A stretch of DNA of 64,000 bases from Alphaproteobacteria bacterium (GTDB taxonomy: Bacteria; Pseudomonadota; Alphaproteobacteria; Micropepsales; Micropepsaceae): the NCBI GenBank assembly GCA_947474565.1, contig CANJIS010000001.1:1-64000 (forward strand). Direction: 5' to 3'. Below, in pieces: positions 1-7,961 of the stretch (position 1 is its first letter; each line of letters opens with the position of its first letter). The notes under the pieces were generated by a model. That model was not told where the DNA came from, ran no database searches, and saw only the letters and a program-made list of their open reading frames with translations. The translations under genes were made by a program, and so were the position numbers.

Positions 1-93
1 CGCATCCGCGACCGGCTTGCCCTGTGCCATCAGCACATCGACCTGCCGTAGCTTCGCGACAATCTCTTCTGCTGTGTGCCTCTTCCTTGCCAT
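1..93 (-). CDS. IS3-family transposase OrfA, N-terminal part (cut by window edge)
   Basis: The 31 visible codons begin MARKRHTAEEIVAKLRQVDV, a start typical of the small helix-turn-helix OrfA protein of IS3-family elements. OrfA binds the element's ends and is normally fused by -1 frameshifting to the OrfB integrase. The start is well supported: AAGGAGG lies about eight bases upstream of the ATG. The helix-turn-helix and all of OrfB are outside the window, so it is unknown whether the element is intact. The call rests on recognising the N-terminus. Confidence 0.75.
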   Translation of the reverse strand, partial: MARKRHTAEEIVAKLRQVDVLMAQGKPVADA

Positions 94-156
94 CTATCCA
101 ATCCTCCTTGGTCAAAACCATACTTCAGGGAGGACCAGTTCAAAGGGGGTAGGACA
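1..156 (-). mobile_element. End of an IS3-family insertion sequence (runs off the left edge)
   Basis: The first 93 bases encode the start of an IS3-type OrfA transposase on the minus strand. The following 60 or so bases are the usual short leader between orfA and the element's end. The outer boundary is not certain: IS3 elements end in 5'-TG...CA-3', and a CA at 155-156 (minus strand begins TGTCCTACCCCC) or the TGAACTGG start near 142 would both fit. The other end lies outside the window, so the inverted repeat and target duplication cannot be checked. The insertion lies just upstream of gltX. Confidence 0.6.
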
Positions 157-235
157 GGTGCCTTTCGGCCCCCGCCAATCCCCACAGCATCAGCACTAGG
201 CGCATTGTCTTCAGTTTGCTAAAGCCTCCCCAACC

Positions 236-1648
236 ATGACCGAAAACGCCAAACCCGTCCTGCGCTTCGCGCCCTCGCCCACAGGCATGCTGCATATCGG
301 CGGCGCGCGCACCGCCCTCTTCAACTGGCTTTATGCCCGCCATAGCGGCGGAAAATTCCTGCTGCGCATTGAAGATACCGACCGCGAACGCTCCACCCCG
401 CAAGCGGTGGCGGCGATCCTGAACGGCATGCGCTGGATGGGCCTGGACTGGGACGGCGACGAGATTTATCAATTCGCCCGCGCCGCCCGCCACCGCGAAG
501 TGGCCGAGCAGTTGCTGGCCAAGGGCCGCGCCTATCGCTGCTACGCCACGCCCGAAGAACTGACCGAAATGCGCGAGGCCCAGAAACGGGAAAGCAAGCC
601 CCTGCGCTATGACGGGCGTTGGCGTAACCGCGATCCCAAGGAAGCGCCGCCCGGCGCGCCCTTTGCGGTGCGGCTGAAGGCGGAAGATAGCGGCGAGACC
701 ATCGTGCACGATCTGGTGCTGGGCGATGTGCGCTTCGCCAATGACACGCTCGACGACATGGTGCTGCTGCGTTCCGACGGCACACCCACCTACATGCTGG
801 CCGTGGTGGTGGACGATCACGATATGGGCGTGACGCACGTCATTCGCGGCGCCGATCATCTCAACAATGCCGCGCGCCAGTTGCAGATCATCACCGCGAT
901 GGGCTGGCCCATTCCAGCTTATGGCCACCTGCCCCTGATCAACGGCCCGGATGGCGCCAAACTGTCCAAGCGCCATGGCGCACTGGCGGTCGAAGCGTAC
1001 CGTGACATGGGCTATCTGTCCGAGACCATGCGCAATTACCTGCTGCGCCTGGGCTGGAGCCATGGCGATGAGGAAATCATCTCCACGGCGCAAGCGATTG
1101 AATGGTTCAATTTCGAATCCATGGGCAAAAGCGCGGCGCGGATGGATTTCAAGAAGCTGGACAATCTCAACGGCCATTACATCCGCAGCACGTCCGATGA
1201 CGTGCTGGTGGCGGAAATCACCGCCTTCCTGGAGCGGCAAACCCCGCCGCGCATTCTGTCGGACAAGGCGAGGCGCCGCCTTCTCACCGCCATGCCGGCC
1301 CTGAAGGAGCGTGCCAAGACCGTGGTCGAACTTATTCAAAGTGCGGAATTTCTGTTCACGGACGGTATCCGCGATCTGGACGAAGCCGCCGCCAAGCTGT
1401 TGACCCCCGAAGCCCGCGCTACCCTGACCGCCACCCTGCCCGTGCTGGAGGCAACCGACTGGTCCGGCGCCGCCCTGGAAGCCGCCGCCCGCGCCCATGC
1501 CGAAGCAACCGGGCTCAAGCTGGGCCAGGTGGCGCAGCCGTTGCGTGCCGCACTCACGGGAAAGGGAATTTCCCCCCCCCTGTTCGAGATGTTGGCACTG
1601 CTGGGCCGCGAAGAATCCCTCGTCCGATTAAGGGCTTACGCGGGTTAG
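236..1648 (+). CDS. gltX: Glutamate--tRNA ligase
   Basis: A 470-residue class I aminoacyl-tRNA synthetase that attaches glutamate to tRNA-Glu in the cytoplasm. The class I signature FAPSPTG..HIGG is at residues 11-23. The second ATP-binding motif appears as KLSKR at about 242-246, in place of KMSKS, as is usual for GluRS. The C-terminal anticodon-binding region is complete and length is normal. Many alphaproteobacteria carry two GltX paralogues, one of which may charge tRNA-Gln for later amidation; which type this is cannot be told here. The gene follows an insertion sequence end and precedes gltA in the same direction. It ends with TAG, showing that TAG is a normal stop in this genome. Confidence 0.95.
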   Translation: MTENAKPVLRFAPSPTGMLHIGGARTALFNWLYARHSGGKFLLRIEDTDRERSTPQAVAAILNGMRWMGLDWDGDEIYQFARAARHREVAEQLLAKGRAYRCYATPEELTEMREAQKRESKPLRYDGRWRNRDPKEAPPGAPFAVRLKAEDSGETIVHDLVLGDVRFANDTLDDMVLLRSDGTPTYMLAVVVDDHDMGVTHVIRGADHLNNAARQLQIITAMGWPIPAYGHLPLINGPDGAKLSKRHGALAVEAYRDMGYLSETMRNYLLRLGWSHGDEEIISTAQAIEWFNFESMGKSAARMDFKKLDNLNGHYIRSTSDDVLVAEITAFLERQTPPRILSDKARRRLLTAMPALKERAKTVVELIQSAEFLFTDGIRDLDEAAAKLLTPEARATLTATLPVLEATDWSGAALEAAARAHAEATGLKLGQVAQPLRAALTGKGISPPLFEMLALLGREESLVRLRAYAG

Positions 1649-1746
1649 CAAAAAATCCTCACACAGGGTATGGAATGGGTGACGAGGCGCAAATTCCACG
1701 CTTATATTGCGCCGCATTATAATTTTCGCGTTTGGGGAGTGGGGTT

Positions 1747-3057
1747 ATGAGAGAGAGCAAAATGAAGCCCGCCGGCACGGCGAGCTTGAAATATGACGGC
1801 AAGGAATACGAATTCCCGGTGCTGTCGGGCACCCAGGGCCCCAACGGCTTGGACATCCGCAAGCTGTACGACCAGACCGGCGCCTTTACCTATGACCCCG
1901 GCTTTACCTCGACCTCATCCACCGAAAGCAACATCACCTTCATCGATGGCGACAAGGGCGTGCTGCAGTATCGCGGCTACACCATCGCCGACCTGGCCGA
2001 GCATTCGACCTTCCTGGAAAGCTGCTACCTGCTGCTCTACGGGGAACTGCCGACCAAGAGCCACATGGATTCCTTCACCACCTCGATCACGCGCCACACC
2101 ATGGTGCATGACCAGATGGCCAGCTTCTTCCGCGGCTTCCGCCGTGACGCGCACCCCATGGCGATCATGTGCGGCGTGGTCGGCGCGATGGCGGCCTTCT
2201 ATCACGACAGCACGGACATCACCGATCCCAAGCAGCGCGAAATCGCCAGCCACCGCCTGATCGCCAAGATTCCGACCCTGGCCGCGATGGCGTACAAATA
2301 TTCCATCGGTCAGCCCTTCGTGTATCCCAAGAATGATCTTGGCTATACCGAGAACTTCATGCGCATGTGCTTCTCGGTCCCGGCCGAGGAATACAAGCCC
2401 AACCCCGTGCTGACCAAGGCGCTGGATACCATTTTCATCCTGCACGCTGACCACGAACAGAACGCTTCTACCTCCACGGTGCGTCTGGCCGGTTCGTCCG
2501 GCGCCAACCCGTTTGCCTGCATCGCGGCGGGCATCGCCTGCCTGTGGGGCCCTGCCCATGGCGGCGCCAATGAAGCGGCGCTGAAGATGCTGGAAGAAAT
2601 CGGCACCGTCGACAAGGTTGCCGACTATGTGAAGAAGGTGAAGGACAAGACCCAGGGCATCCGCCTGATGGGCTTTGGCCATCGCGTCTACAAGAACTAC
2701 GATCCGCGCGCCAAGGCGATGCAGATCCAGGCCCATGCCGTGCTCGACGAACTCGGCCTGCATGACGATCCGCTGCTGAAGGTGGCGATTGAATTGGAAA
2801 AGATCGCCCTGTCCGATCCCTACTTCATCGAAAAGAAGCTCTATCCCAACATCGACTTCTATTCGGGCATCACCCTGAAGGCGCTGGGCTTCCCCACTTC
2901 CATGTTCACCGTGCTGTTCGCGCTGGCCCGTACCGTCGGCTGGATCGCGCAGTGGAAGGAAATGCTGGAAGACCCGCACCAGAAGATCGGCCGTCCGCGC
3001 CAGATCTATACCGGCGCGACCGAACGGGCCTATATCCCGCAGGACAAGCGCAAGTAG
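1747..3057 (+). CDS. gltA: Citrate synthase (type II)
   Basis: Condenses acetyl-CoA and oxaloacetate to citrate, the entry step of the TCA cycle. The protein is 436 residues from the ATG at 1747. An in-frame TTG at 1732 is possible, but the GGGGAG at 1734-1739 is correctly spaced for 1747. The catalytic residues are recognisable: His near 271 ([10 protein letters not shown]), His near 312 (MGFGHRVY) and Asp near 369 (PNIDFYSG). The [10 protein letters not shown] segment is also present. Length and the N-terminal domain fit the large hexameric enzymes of Gram-negative bacteria, which are usually NADH-inhibited. It ends three bases from the convergent lpxB stop, with no obvious terminator between them. 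Confidence 0.96.
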   Translation: MRESKMKPAGTASLKYDGKEYEFPVLSGTQGPNGLDIRKLYDQTGAFTYDPGFTSTSSTESNITFIDGDKGVLQYRGYTIADLAEHSTFLESCYLLLYGELPTKSHMDSFTTSITRHTMVHDQMASFFRGFRRDAHPMAIMCGVVGAMAAFYHDSTDITDPKQREIASHRLIAKIPTLAAMAYKYSIGQPFVYPKNDLGYTENFMRMCFSVPAEEYKPNPVLTKALDTIFILHADHEQNASTSTVRLAGSSGANPFACIAAGIACLWGPAHGGANEAALKMLEEIGTVDKVADYVKKVKDKTQGIRLMGFGHRVYKNYDPRAKAMQIQAHAVLDELGLHDDPLLKVAIELEKIALSDPYFIEKKLYPNIDFYSGITLKALGFPTSMFTVLFALARTVGWIAQWKEMLEDPHQKIGRPRQIYTGATERAYIPQDKRK

Positions 3058-3060
3058 CGT

Positions 3061-4212
3061 TTAAGAAACAAAATCCAGAAGCACACGCGCAGCGCGAAGC
3101 GAGGGGGCATCCTGCCCCTCGCCCAGCGCGGCTGCGAATTCATCCATGCCGGCCACCTGGGCGGCGCGGGCATCTGCGTTGCCGAAAAGCTTTTCCACTT
3201 CCGCCGCCAGCACATCGGGCTTGGCGGCATCCTGCTTGAATTCGGGCGCAACCATCCGGTTCAGCAGAATATTGAGCAGCGTGAAATAGCGCGCCGTCAT
3301 CATCCAGTTGGCCAGCGCATAGGTCAGCCCGCCGACCTGATAGAACACCACCATCGGGGTGCGGGAGAGCGCCAATTCCGCCGTCACCGTGCCCGATGCC
3401 GCCAGCGCCACATCGGCGGCATCAAACGCGGCATACTTGTCGGCCTCGCCTTCAATGATGTGCAGTGGTGTCGGCCAGTTTTCCGTCTTCTCTTTCACCC
3501 GTGCCGCGACATGCGGCACGGTGGGCAGGATCGTCACCAGGCCGGGAATCTTCTTGGCCAGGATTTCCGCCGTGGCGCGGAAGGTGGGAAGCATCTGGCG
3601 GATTTCGCTGCTGCGGCTGCCCGGCAGCATGGCCAGCAGCGGCGCATCGGGCGCGATACCAAGGCGGGCGCGCAATGCCGAACCGCCGGTCATGAACTTG
3701 GTGCGCTCGATCACCGGATGGCCGGTGAACACCGCCTTCAGGCCGTAAGTTTGGAAGAACGGCACTTCAAAGGGAAACAGCGCCAGCACCAGGTCAAAAT
3801 ACTTGGCCATCGCCTTGGCGCGATAAGCGCGCGATGCCCAAACCTGGGGGGCGACATAATTCACCGTGCGGATGGCTGGATCGGTTTCTTTAAGGGCGCG
3901 GGCGATGCGATGGGTGAAATCCGGGCTGTCGATCAGCACCACCGCATCGGGCTGGGTCTGGTGCGCGAAAGTCACCACATCCTGCACCCGGCGCAGAATG
4001 GCGGGAATGGCGGGTACCACTTCGCGCAGGCCCATCACCGCCGTGGTGTCCAGCGGGAACAAGGACTGAAGACCCTGGGCGCTCATGGCGCGGCCACCCA
4101 CGCCGCTGATGTCGACATCGGGCGCAAGCTGTTTCAAAGCCGCCATCAACTGGCCGCCCAGCTGGTCGCCGGAAGGTTCGCCCGCCACCAGCATCAGGCG
4201 CTTTTTGCTCAC
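3061..4212 (-). CDS. lpxB: Lipid-A-disaccharide synthase
   Basis: A GT19 glycosyltransferase that joins UDP-diacylglucosamine to lipid X at the inner membrane, forming the lipid A disaccharide. The protein is 383 residues, starting at a GTG that overlaps the lpxI stop in a GTGA, so translation is probably coupled. The N-terminus (VAGEPSGDQLGG), the NYVAPQVWASR segment and PGSRSSEI near the nucleotide-binding cleft are all typical. Longer upstream open frame exists but lies over lpxI in another frame. It is the last gene of the 15-gene envelope/translation run and converges on gltA. Confidence 0.95.
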   Translation of the reverse strand: MSKKRLMLVAGEPSGDQLGGQLMAALKQLAPDVDISGVGGRAMSAQGLQSLFPLDTTAVMGLREVVPAIPAILRRVQDVVTFAHQTQPDAVVLIDSPDFTHRIARALKETDPAIRTVNYVAPQVWASRAYRAKAMAKYFDLVLALFPFEVPFFQTYGLKAVFTGHPVIERTKFMTGGSALRARLGIAPDAPLLAMLPGSRSSEIRQMLPTFRATAEILAKKIPGLVTILPTVPHVAARVKEKTENWPTPLHIIEGEADKYAAFDAADVALAASGTVTAELALSRTPMVVFYQVGGLTYALANWMMTARYFTLLNILLNRMVAPEFKQDAAKPDVLAAEVEKLFGNADARAAQVAGMDEFAAALGEGQDAPSLRAARVLLDFVS

Positions 4213-5042
4213 GTTTTTACGCCAGCCACGAACAGACCCAACCTGTCGGCTTCGGCGGCCACCGCGTGGCGGTCCACCACCAGGGCATAACCGGCCTGAA
4301 GCGCGATCCCGGCCAGATGCACGGCGTGGGCCTTGCGCACGGTCTCCACGCCAATCACCGGCAAGTCGGTCTTGCCGTCCTGCATCGGCTTGATGGCTTT
4401 GGCCAGCACGCCGCGTTTGTTGTCCGCCGATCCCCGCAAATTGGGGCGCAGGGTGGCGACGCGGGCGATCATGGCGTCGGTGCCTTCGGCGGCTTCGACG
4501 CAAAGCGGCAACCCGTCACACACCACCGCCGCTTGCCCCACATCCAGCGCACCCAAAGCGCGGATAATGGCGAAGGCGCGATGGGCGTCTTGCATCTGAT
4601 CGGCGTCGGGCTTCAGTTTTCCCAAAGCGCCCTCTCCCATCACAAGATCGGGCGCAGCCTCCGGCGCGGTCAGCACCGTAAAGCCTTCCTTGGCGTAGAA
4701 ATCGGAAATGAACCGCAGCAGGGCGTCATCGCCCTTGCGCGCGGCGGCGATCACGGCGGGCAGCATCAACAGGCCCTTGGCGTCCACCTTGATGTCGCTC
4801 CAGTTGGGGCGGTCCACCCTTCCGGCGAAAATCACATCTTGGGCGCCAGCCTCGCGCAGCGTCTTGATCGCCAGGCCCCATTCGCCGATCCCCATCCAGG
4901 TGTGCGAATGATCGTTCAGCCAGCTTTCGTCGGTGCTGCCTTTGATCGCCAGCACATGCAGCGGCCTGCCTTGTGCTTTGGCGCTTTGCGCAACGGCGCG
5001 GGGCAACTCCCCGCCGCCGGCAATGATACCGAGGATACTCAC
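4209..5042 (-). CDS. lpxI: UDP-2,3-diacylglucosamine pyrophosphatase LpxI
   Basis: Hydrolyses UDP-2,3-diacylglucosamine to lipid X and UMP in the lipid A pathway. It is the alphaproteobacterial replacement for LpxH, described in Caulobacter. The 277-residue protein begins with a GTG overlapping the lpxA stop (GTGA), and its N-terminus reads VSILGIIAGGGELPRAVA, matching the family (formerly DUF1009). It lies between lpxA and lpxB, the expected place. No metallophosphoesterase (LpxH) gene is seen in the window, consistent with LpxI serving this step. Confidence 0.92.
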   Translation of the reverse strand: MSILGIIAGGGELPRAVAQSAKAQGRPLHVLAIKGSTDESWLNDHSHTWMGIGEWGLAIKTLREAGAQDVIFAGRVDRPNWSDIKVDAKGLLMLPAVIAAARKGDDALLRFISDFYAKEGFTVLTAPEAAPDLVMGEGALGKLKPDADQMQDAHRAFAIIRALGALDVGQAAVVCDGLPLCVEAAEGTDAMIARVATLRPNLRGSADNKRGVLAKAIKPMQDGKTDLPVIGVETVRKAHAVHLAGIALQAGYALVVDRHAVAAEADRLGLFVAGVKT

Positions 5043-5845
5043 TCGACTTCGCCGCGGCGGCGCGCCAGGCAAAGCGGCTGCTTGGCGTCGGCCAGGATGA
5101 AATCCACGATCTCAACCACTTGGGAAACCTCAGGCCAGCGCGCCTTGGCTTCGCGGGCGCGGCTCTCAATCGAACCGTCCTTGCCATAGAACACCGACCG
5201 GAAGGTGCCGCGCATGGCATTGATGGCATCGCGCGACAGCCCGCGCCGCTTCAGCCCAATCAAATTCAATCCCGCCAGTTCGGCATGGTCACCGAAAGCC
5301 ATGGCATAGGGAATGACATCGCGATTGACGCCGGTGAGCCCGCCGACCATGGCGCCCGCGCCAACCCGGCAGAATTGCTGCACCGCCGACACACCGCCGA
5401 AAATCACGCCATTGCCGATTACCGTATGGCCGCCCAGCGCCACCGAATTGGCGAAGGTGACATCGTCGCCGACATGGCAGTCATGGCCGATATGGGAATT
5501 GGCCATGAAATAGCCGCGCGCGCCCACAGTCGTCAGCCCGCCGCCCTTGCGGCTGCCGACATTCATGGACACCATTTCGCGCAGCACGCAATCGGGCCCG
5601 ATGGTCAGCTTGCCATCAACAAAATCATTGTTGCGGATCTGGCCTTCGCCGCCCAGCGCCACATGGGGATGCACCGTCGTGCGCGCCCCGATGCTGGTAA
5701 TGCCGGTGACGCTGACATGAGACAGAAGCCTGACGCCGTCTTCCAGCACCACGCGCGGCCCGACATGACAGAAGGGACCAATCTCGACGTCAGCGCCGAC
5801 CTGCGCGCCGTCTTCGATGATGGCGGTGGGATGGATGCGCGCCAT
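5039..5845 (-). CDS. lpxA: UDP-N-acetylglucosamine O-acyltransferase LpxA
   Basis: Performs the first step of lipid A synthesis, moving a 3-hydroxyacyl chain from acyl carrier protein to UDP-GlcNAc. The 268-residue protein is built of left-handed beta-helix hexapeptide repeats from about residue 5 to 190, followed by a helical C-terminal domain. The NSHIGHDCHVG segment contains the conserved catalytic histidine region. The chosen ATG overlaps the fabZ stop as ATGA, and the sequence after it, MARIHPTAIIEDGAQVG, matches family starts. Gene order fabZ-lpxA-lpxI-lpxB indicates one co-translated lipid A unit. Confidence 0.95.
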   Translation of the reverse strand: MARIHPTAIIEDGAQVGADVEIGPFCHVGPRVVLEDGVRLLSHVSVTGITSIGARTTVHPHVALGGEGQIRNNDFVDGKLTIGPDCVLREMVSMNVGSRKGGGLTTVGARGYFMANSHIGHDCHVGDDVTFANSVALGGHTVIGNGVIFGGVSAVQQFCRVGAGAMVGGLTGVNRDVIPYAMAFGDHAELAGLNLIGLKRRGLSRDAINAMRGTFRSVFYGKDGSIESRAREAKARWPEVSQVVEIVDFILADAKQPLCLARRRGEVE

Positions 5846-6303
5846 CAGCCTTCGGTGTTTTCTTGGATCATGGCGCTGAATTCCGCTTCGGCGCACAGCA
5901 CGTCATCGACATAAGCCATGCCTTCAAAACGCCAGACCGGACCGCGGCGCTGCAATTTCTTCACCGGCATGCGCAGCAGCACACCGGGTGTCACCGGCTT
6001 GCGGAAGCGCGCCTTTTCGATGGTCATGAAATAAACCACCTTCTTGCCCCGCTCGAAGCCCAGGGAATGCACCACCAGGGCGCCCGCCGTTTGGGCCATG
6101 GCTTCGACGATCAGCACACCGGGCATCACCGGATAATCGGGAAAGTGCCCCCGGAAATGCGGTTCGTTATACGACACGGCCTTCCAGCCGGTGGCGCTTT
6201 CCTCCGGCACGATGTCGGTCACCCGCTCCACCAGCAGCATGGGCGCCCGGTGCGGCAGATACTTCTGAATTTGCTCGATATCGATTTCACTACTGACGGC
6301 CAT
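5845..6303 (-). CDS. fabZ: 3-hydroxyacyl-ACP dehydratase FabZ
   Basis: Dehydrates 3-hydroxyacyl-ACP in fatty acid elongation and so competes with LpxA and LpxD for the same acyl-ACP pool. The 152-residue hot-dog-fold protein contains the motif GHFPDYPVMPGV; the catalytic histidine is at about residue 53 and the glutamate at about 67 (VEAMAQ). The start at 6303 gives MAVSSEIDIEQIQKYLPHR, the normal length, with AGGGG just upstream. It overlaps lpxA by three bases and lies 11 bases downstream of the lpxD frame. Confidence 0.95.
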   Translation of the reverse strand: MAVSSEIDIEQIQKYLPHRAPMLLVERVTDIVPEESATGWKAVSYNEPHFRGHFPDYPVMPGVLIVEAMAQTAGALVVHSLGFERGKKVVYFMTIEKARFRKPVTPGVLLRMPVKKLQRRGPVWRFEGMAYVDDVLCAEAEFSAMIQENTEG

Positions 6304-6314
6304 TGCCCCTAGTC

Positions 6315-7309
6315 CTATTTTTTGCGGCGCGCCAAGGCGTTCACCGCATGCACTTCCCGCATCCACTCTCTTACAGGTTTCGCCGGAACCCCGCCATAAT
6401 CCTGTCCGCCGGCAATGTCCTGGCCCGAAATCATGGCGCAGTGCCCGGCAAAGCGGGCGCCCGCCCGGATATGGCCGTGGTGCCCACCGGGCCGTCCAGA
6501 ACGGCGAAATCCTCGATCACGGTGCCGCCGTCGACGACGGTCTGCGCCGCCAGCACGCAAAGCCGGCCGATCTGCGCGGTGTGGCCGACCTGAACCAGGT
6601 TATCGAGCTTGGCTCCCTCGCCGATCACCGTGTCGCTGAGCGCGCCGCGGTCAATGATGCAGCCGGCACCGATCTGGGCCCGGTCCTGAATGATCACCCG
6701 GCCCAATTGCGAAATGCGGGCATCGCCTTTTTCCGGCTGGCCGATCTGGACCCCGGGCAAAATGGAAACCTTGTCGCCGATATGAGCGTGGCTGATCGTG
6801 ACGTTGCTGCCGATTTCGCAGTCCCGCCCGATGGTGACGCCGGGCGCGATCACACTGCCCGGGCCGATCTTGCAGCGATCGCCGATTTCCGCGCCCGCAC
6901 CGATCACCACGCTCGAACCCAGGATCACATCCTTGCCAAGCCGCGCTTTGGGATCAATTGGCTTGTCCTGCTGCCAGACCGCGACAGAAGCCCCGGGATA
7001 GAATACCGAGGCGGCAGCGGCAAAGGCGTGATGGACGGACGCGCAAGGCAGCAGCGTCATGCCCGGCGGGGCTTTGAGTTGCGTCTCTTCAGCCGGGACC
7101 AGGCAAAAGCCGGCGGCAGAGCGCTGAAAGGATTTCAGCGCTCTGCTGTCGCCTGCAAAAAAACTTAAGTGCTTGGGCCCCGCGCCTTCCAGGCTGGCAA
7201 GATCGGCAATCTCGCCGCTCTTGCCCGCCGGAACACGCACGCCGATCTCCGCGCAAATCGCGACCAGAGTGAAAGGACCGCGATTGTCGTAAAAGCGCGG
7301 ATCGGCCAT
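6315..7309 (-). pseudogene. lpxD: UDP-3-O-acylglucosamine N-acyltransferase LpxD, reading frame broken by a -1 frameshift
   Basis: LpxD adds the second acyl chain (N-linked) to UDP-3-O-acylglucosamine. The first frame runs from 7309 and encodes the N-terminal domain plus the hexapeptide beta-helix, including DNLVQVGHTAQIG with the catalytic histidine. It leaves the family pattern after VLDGPVGT and stops at 6431. The expected C-terminus (GHIRAGARFAGH... GGVPAKPVREW) continues in the next frame from about 6478 to the stop at 6315. One base appears to be missing near 6474-6480. Adjacent lipid A genes are intact and LpxD is normally required for lipid A, so a sequencing or assembly error is the simplest explanation; a real mutation is the alternative. 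No slippery heptamer is obvious. Confidence 0.85.
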
Positions 7310-7315
7310 TGCGCC

Positions 7316-7957
7316 TTACTTCTTGGCGGGCGCCGCCGGAGCGGGAGCCGGACCCTGAGCCGGGGCGGCGTTGCTCAGATTCACTTTCACCGTCGACATT
7401 TTCTGATTGAGCTGGGCAATCGCCGTCTCGGTGATATCGAAGGCCGAGCTGGTGGCGAACACCACCGCCGTCTTGTCCAGGATCATGTTGGCACCGCGCT
7501 GCTGCAGGATGTTCTGCAGGATCGGGCCCATCACGGCCTCAACCTGCTGCTGCGCCTGCATCACGCCGTTCTGAATCTGCGCTTCACGGCGCTGGGCCAT
7601 GCCCTGCAGGTTGGCTTCTTTGCGCTGATATTCCTCAACCTTCTTCTGCTTGACGTCGGGCGCGAGGATGGCGATCTGCTGCTGCAGCGCCTGACCTTCA
7701 GCCTGAAGCGCCTTGGCCTGGCCTTCCATTTCGCGCTTGGCCTGATCGGCATAGGCGCGAACCTGGCGGGCCATATCCTGACCAACCTTGGAAGCCTGCA
7801 TGATCGCCGGGCGATTGATCACCAGGATCTTGGGCGCCGGCAATTGATTGTTCTGCTGCTGCGGCTTCGACGGCAACGCCAGCGGCTTGCCCGCTTGGGC
7901 CATGGCCATGCCGGGAATGAAGGCCAAGACGGCGGCGGCGAGAATGAGTTTTTTCAT
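7316..7957 (-). CDS. skp: Periplasmic OmpH/Skp-family chaperone
   Basis: A 213-residue exported protein of the OmpH/Skp family, which holds unfolded outer-membrane proteins in the periplasm before delivery to BamA. The signal peptide is clear: MKKLILAAAVLAFIPGMAMA followed by Gln. After a Gln/Pro-rich linker, residues about 85-175 form a long Gln/Glu/Lys-rich helical stretch typical of the tentacle helices. The C-terminus is Ala/Pro-rich. It lies between bamA and lpxD, the classic order, five bases from the bamA stop. I start it at 7957 rather than at an upstream in-frame codon because only this start gives a signal peptide at the N-terminus. Confidence 0.9.
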   Translation of the reverse strand: MKKLILAAAVLAFIPGMAMAQAGKPLALPSKPQQQNNQLPAPKILVINRPAIMQASKVGQDMARQVRAYADQAKREMEGQAKALQAEGQALQQQIAILAPDVKQKKVEEYQRKEANLQGMAQRREAQIQNGVMQAQQQVEAVMGPILQNILQQRGANMILDKTAVVFATSSAFDITETAIAQLNQKMSTVKVNLSNAAPAQGPAPAPAAPAKK

Positions 7958-7961
7958 GGTC

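Noticed and set aside
6470-6485. Programmed -1 frameshift in lpxD
   Set aside because: No slippery heptamer or downstream stem is visible, and LpxD is not known to use frameshifting; a missing base is simpler.
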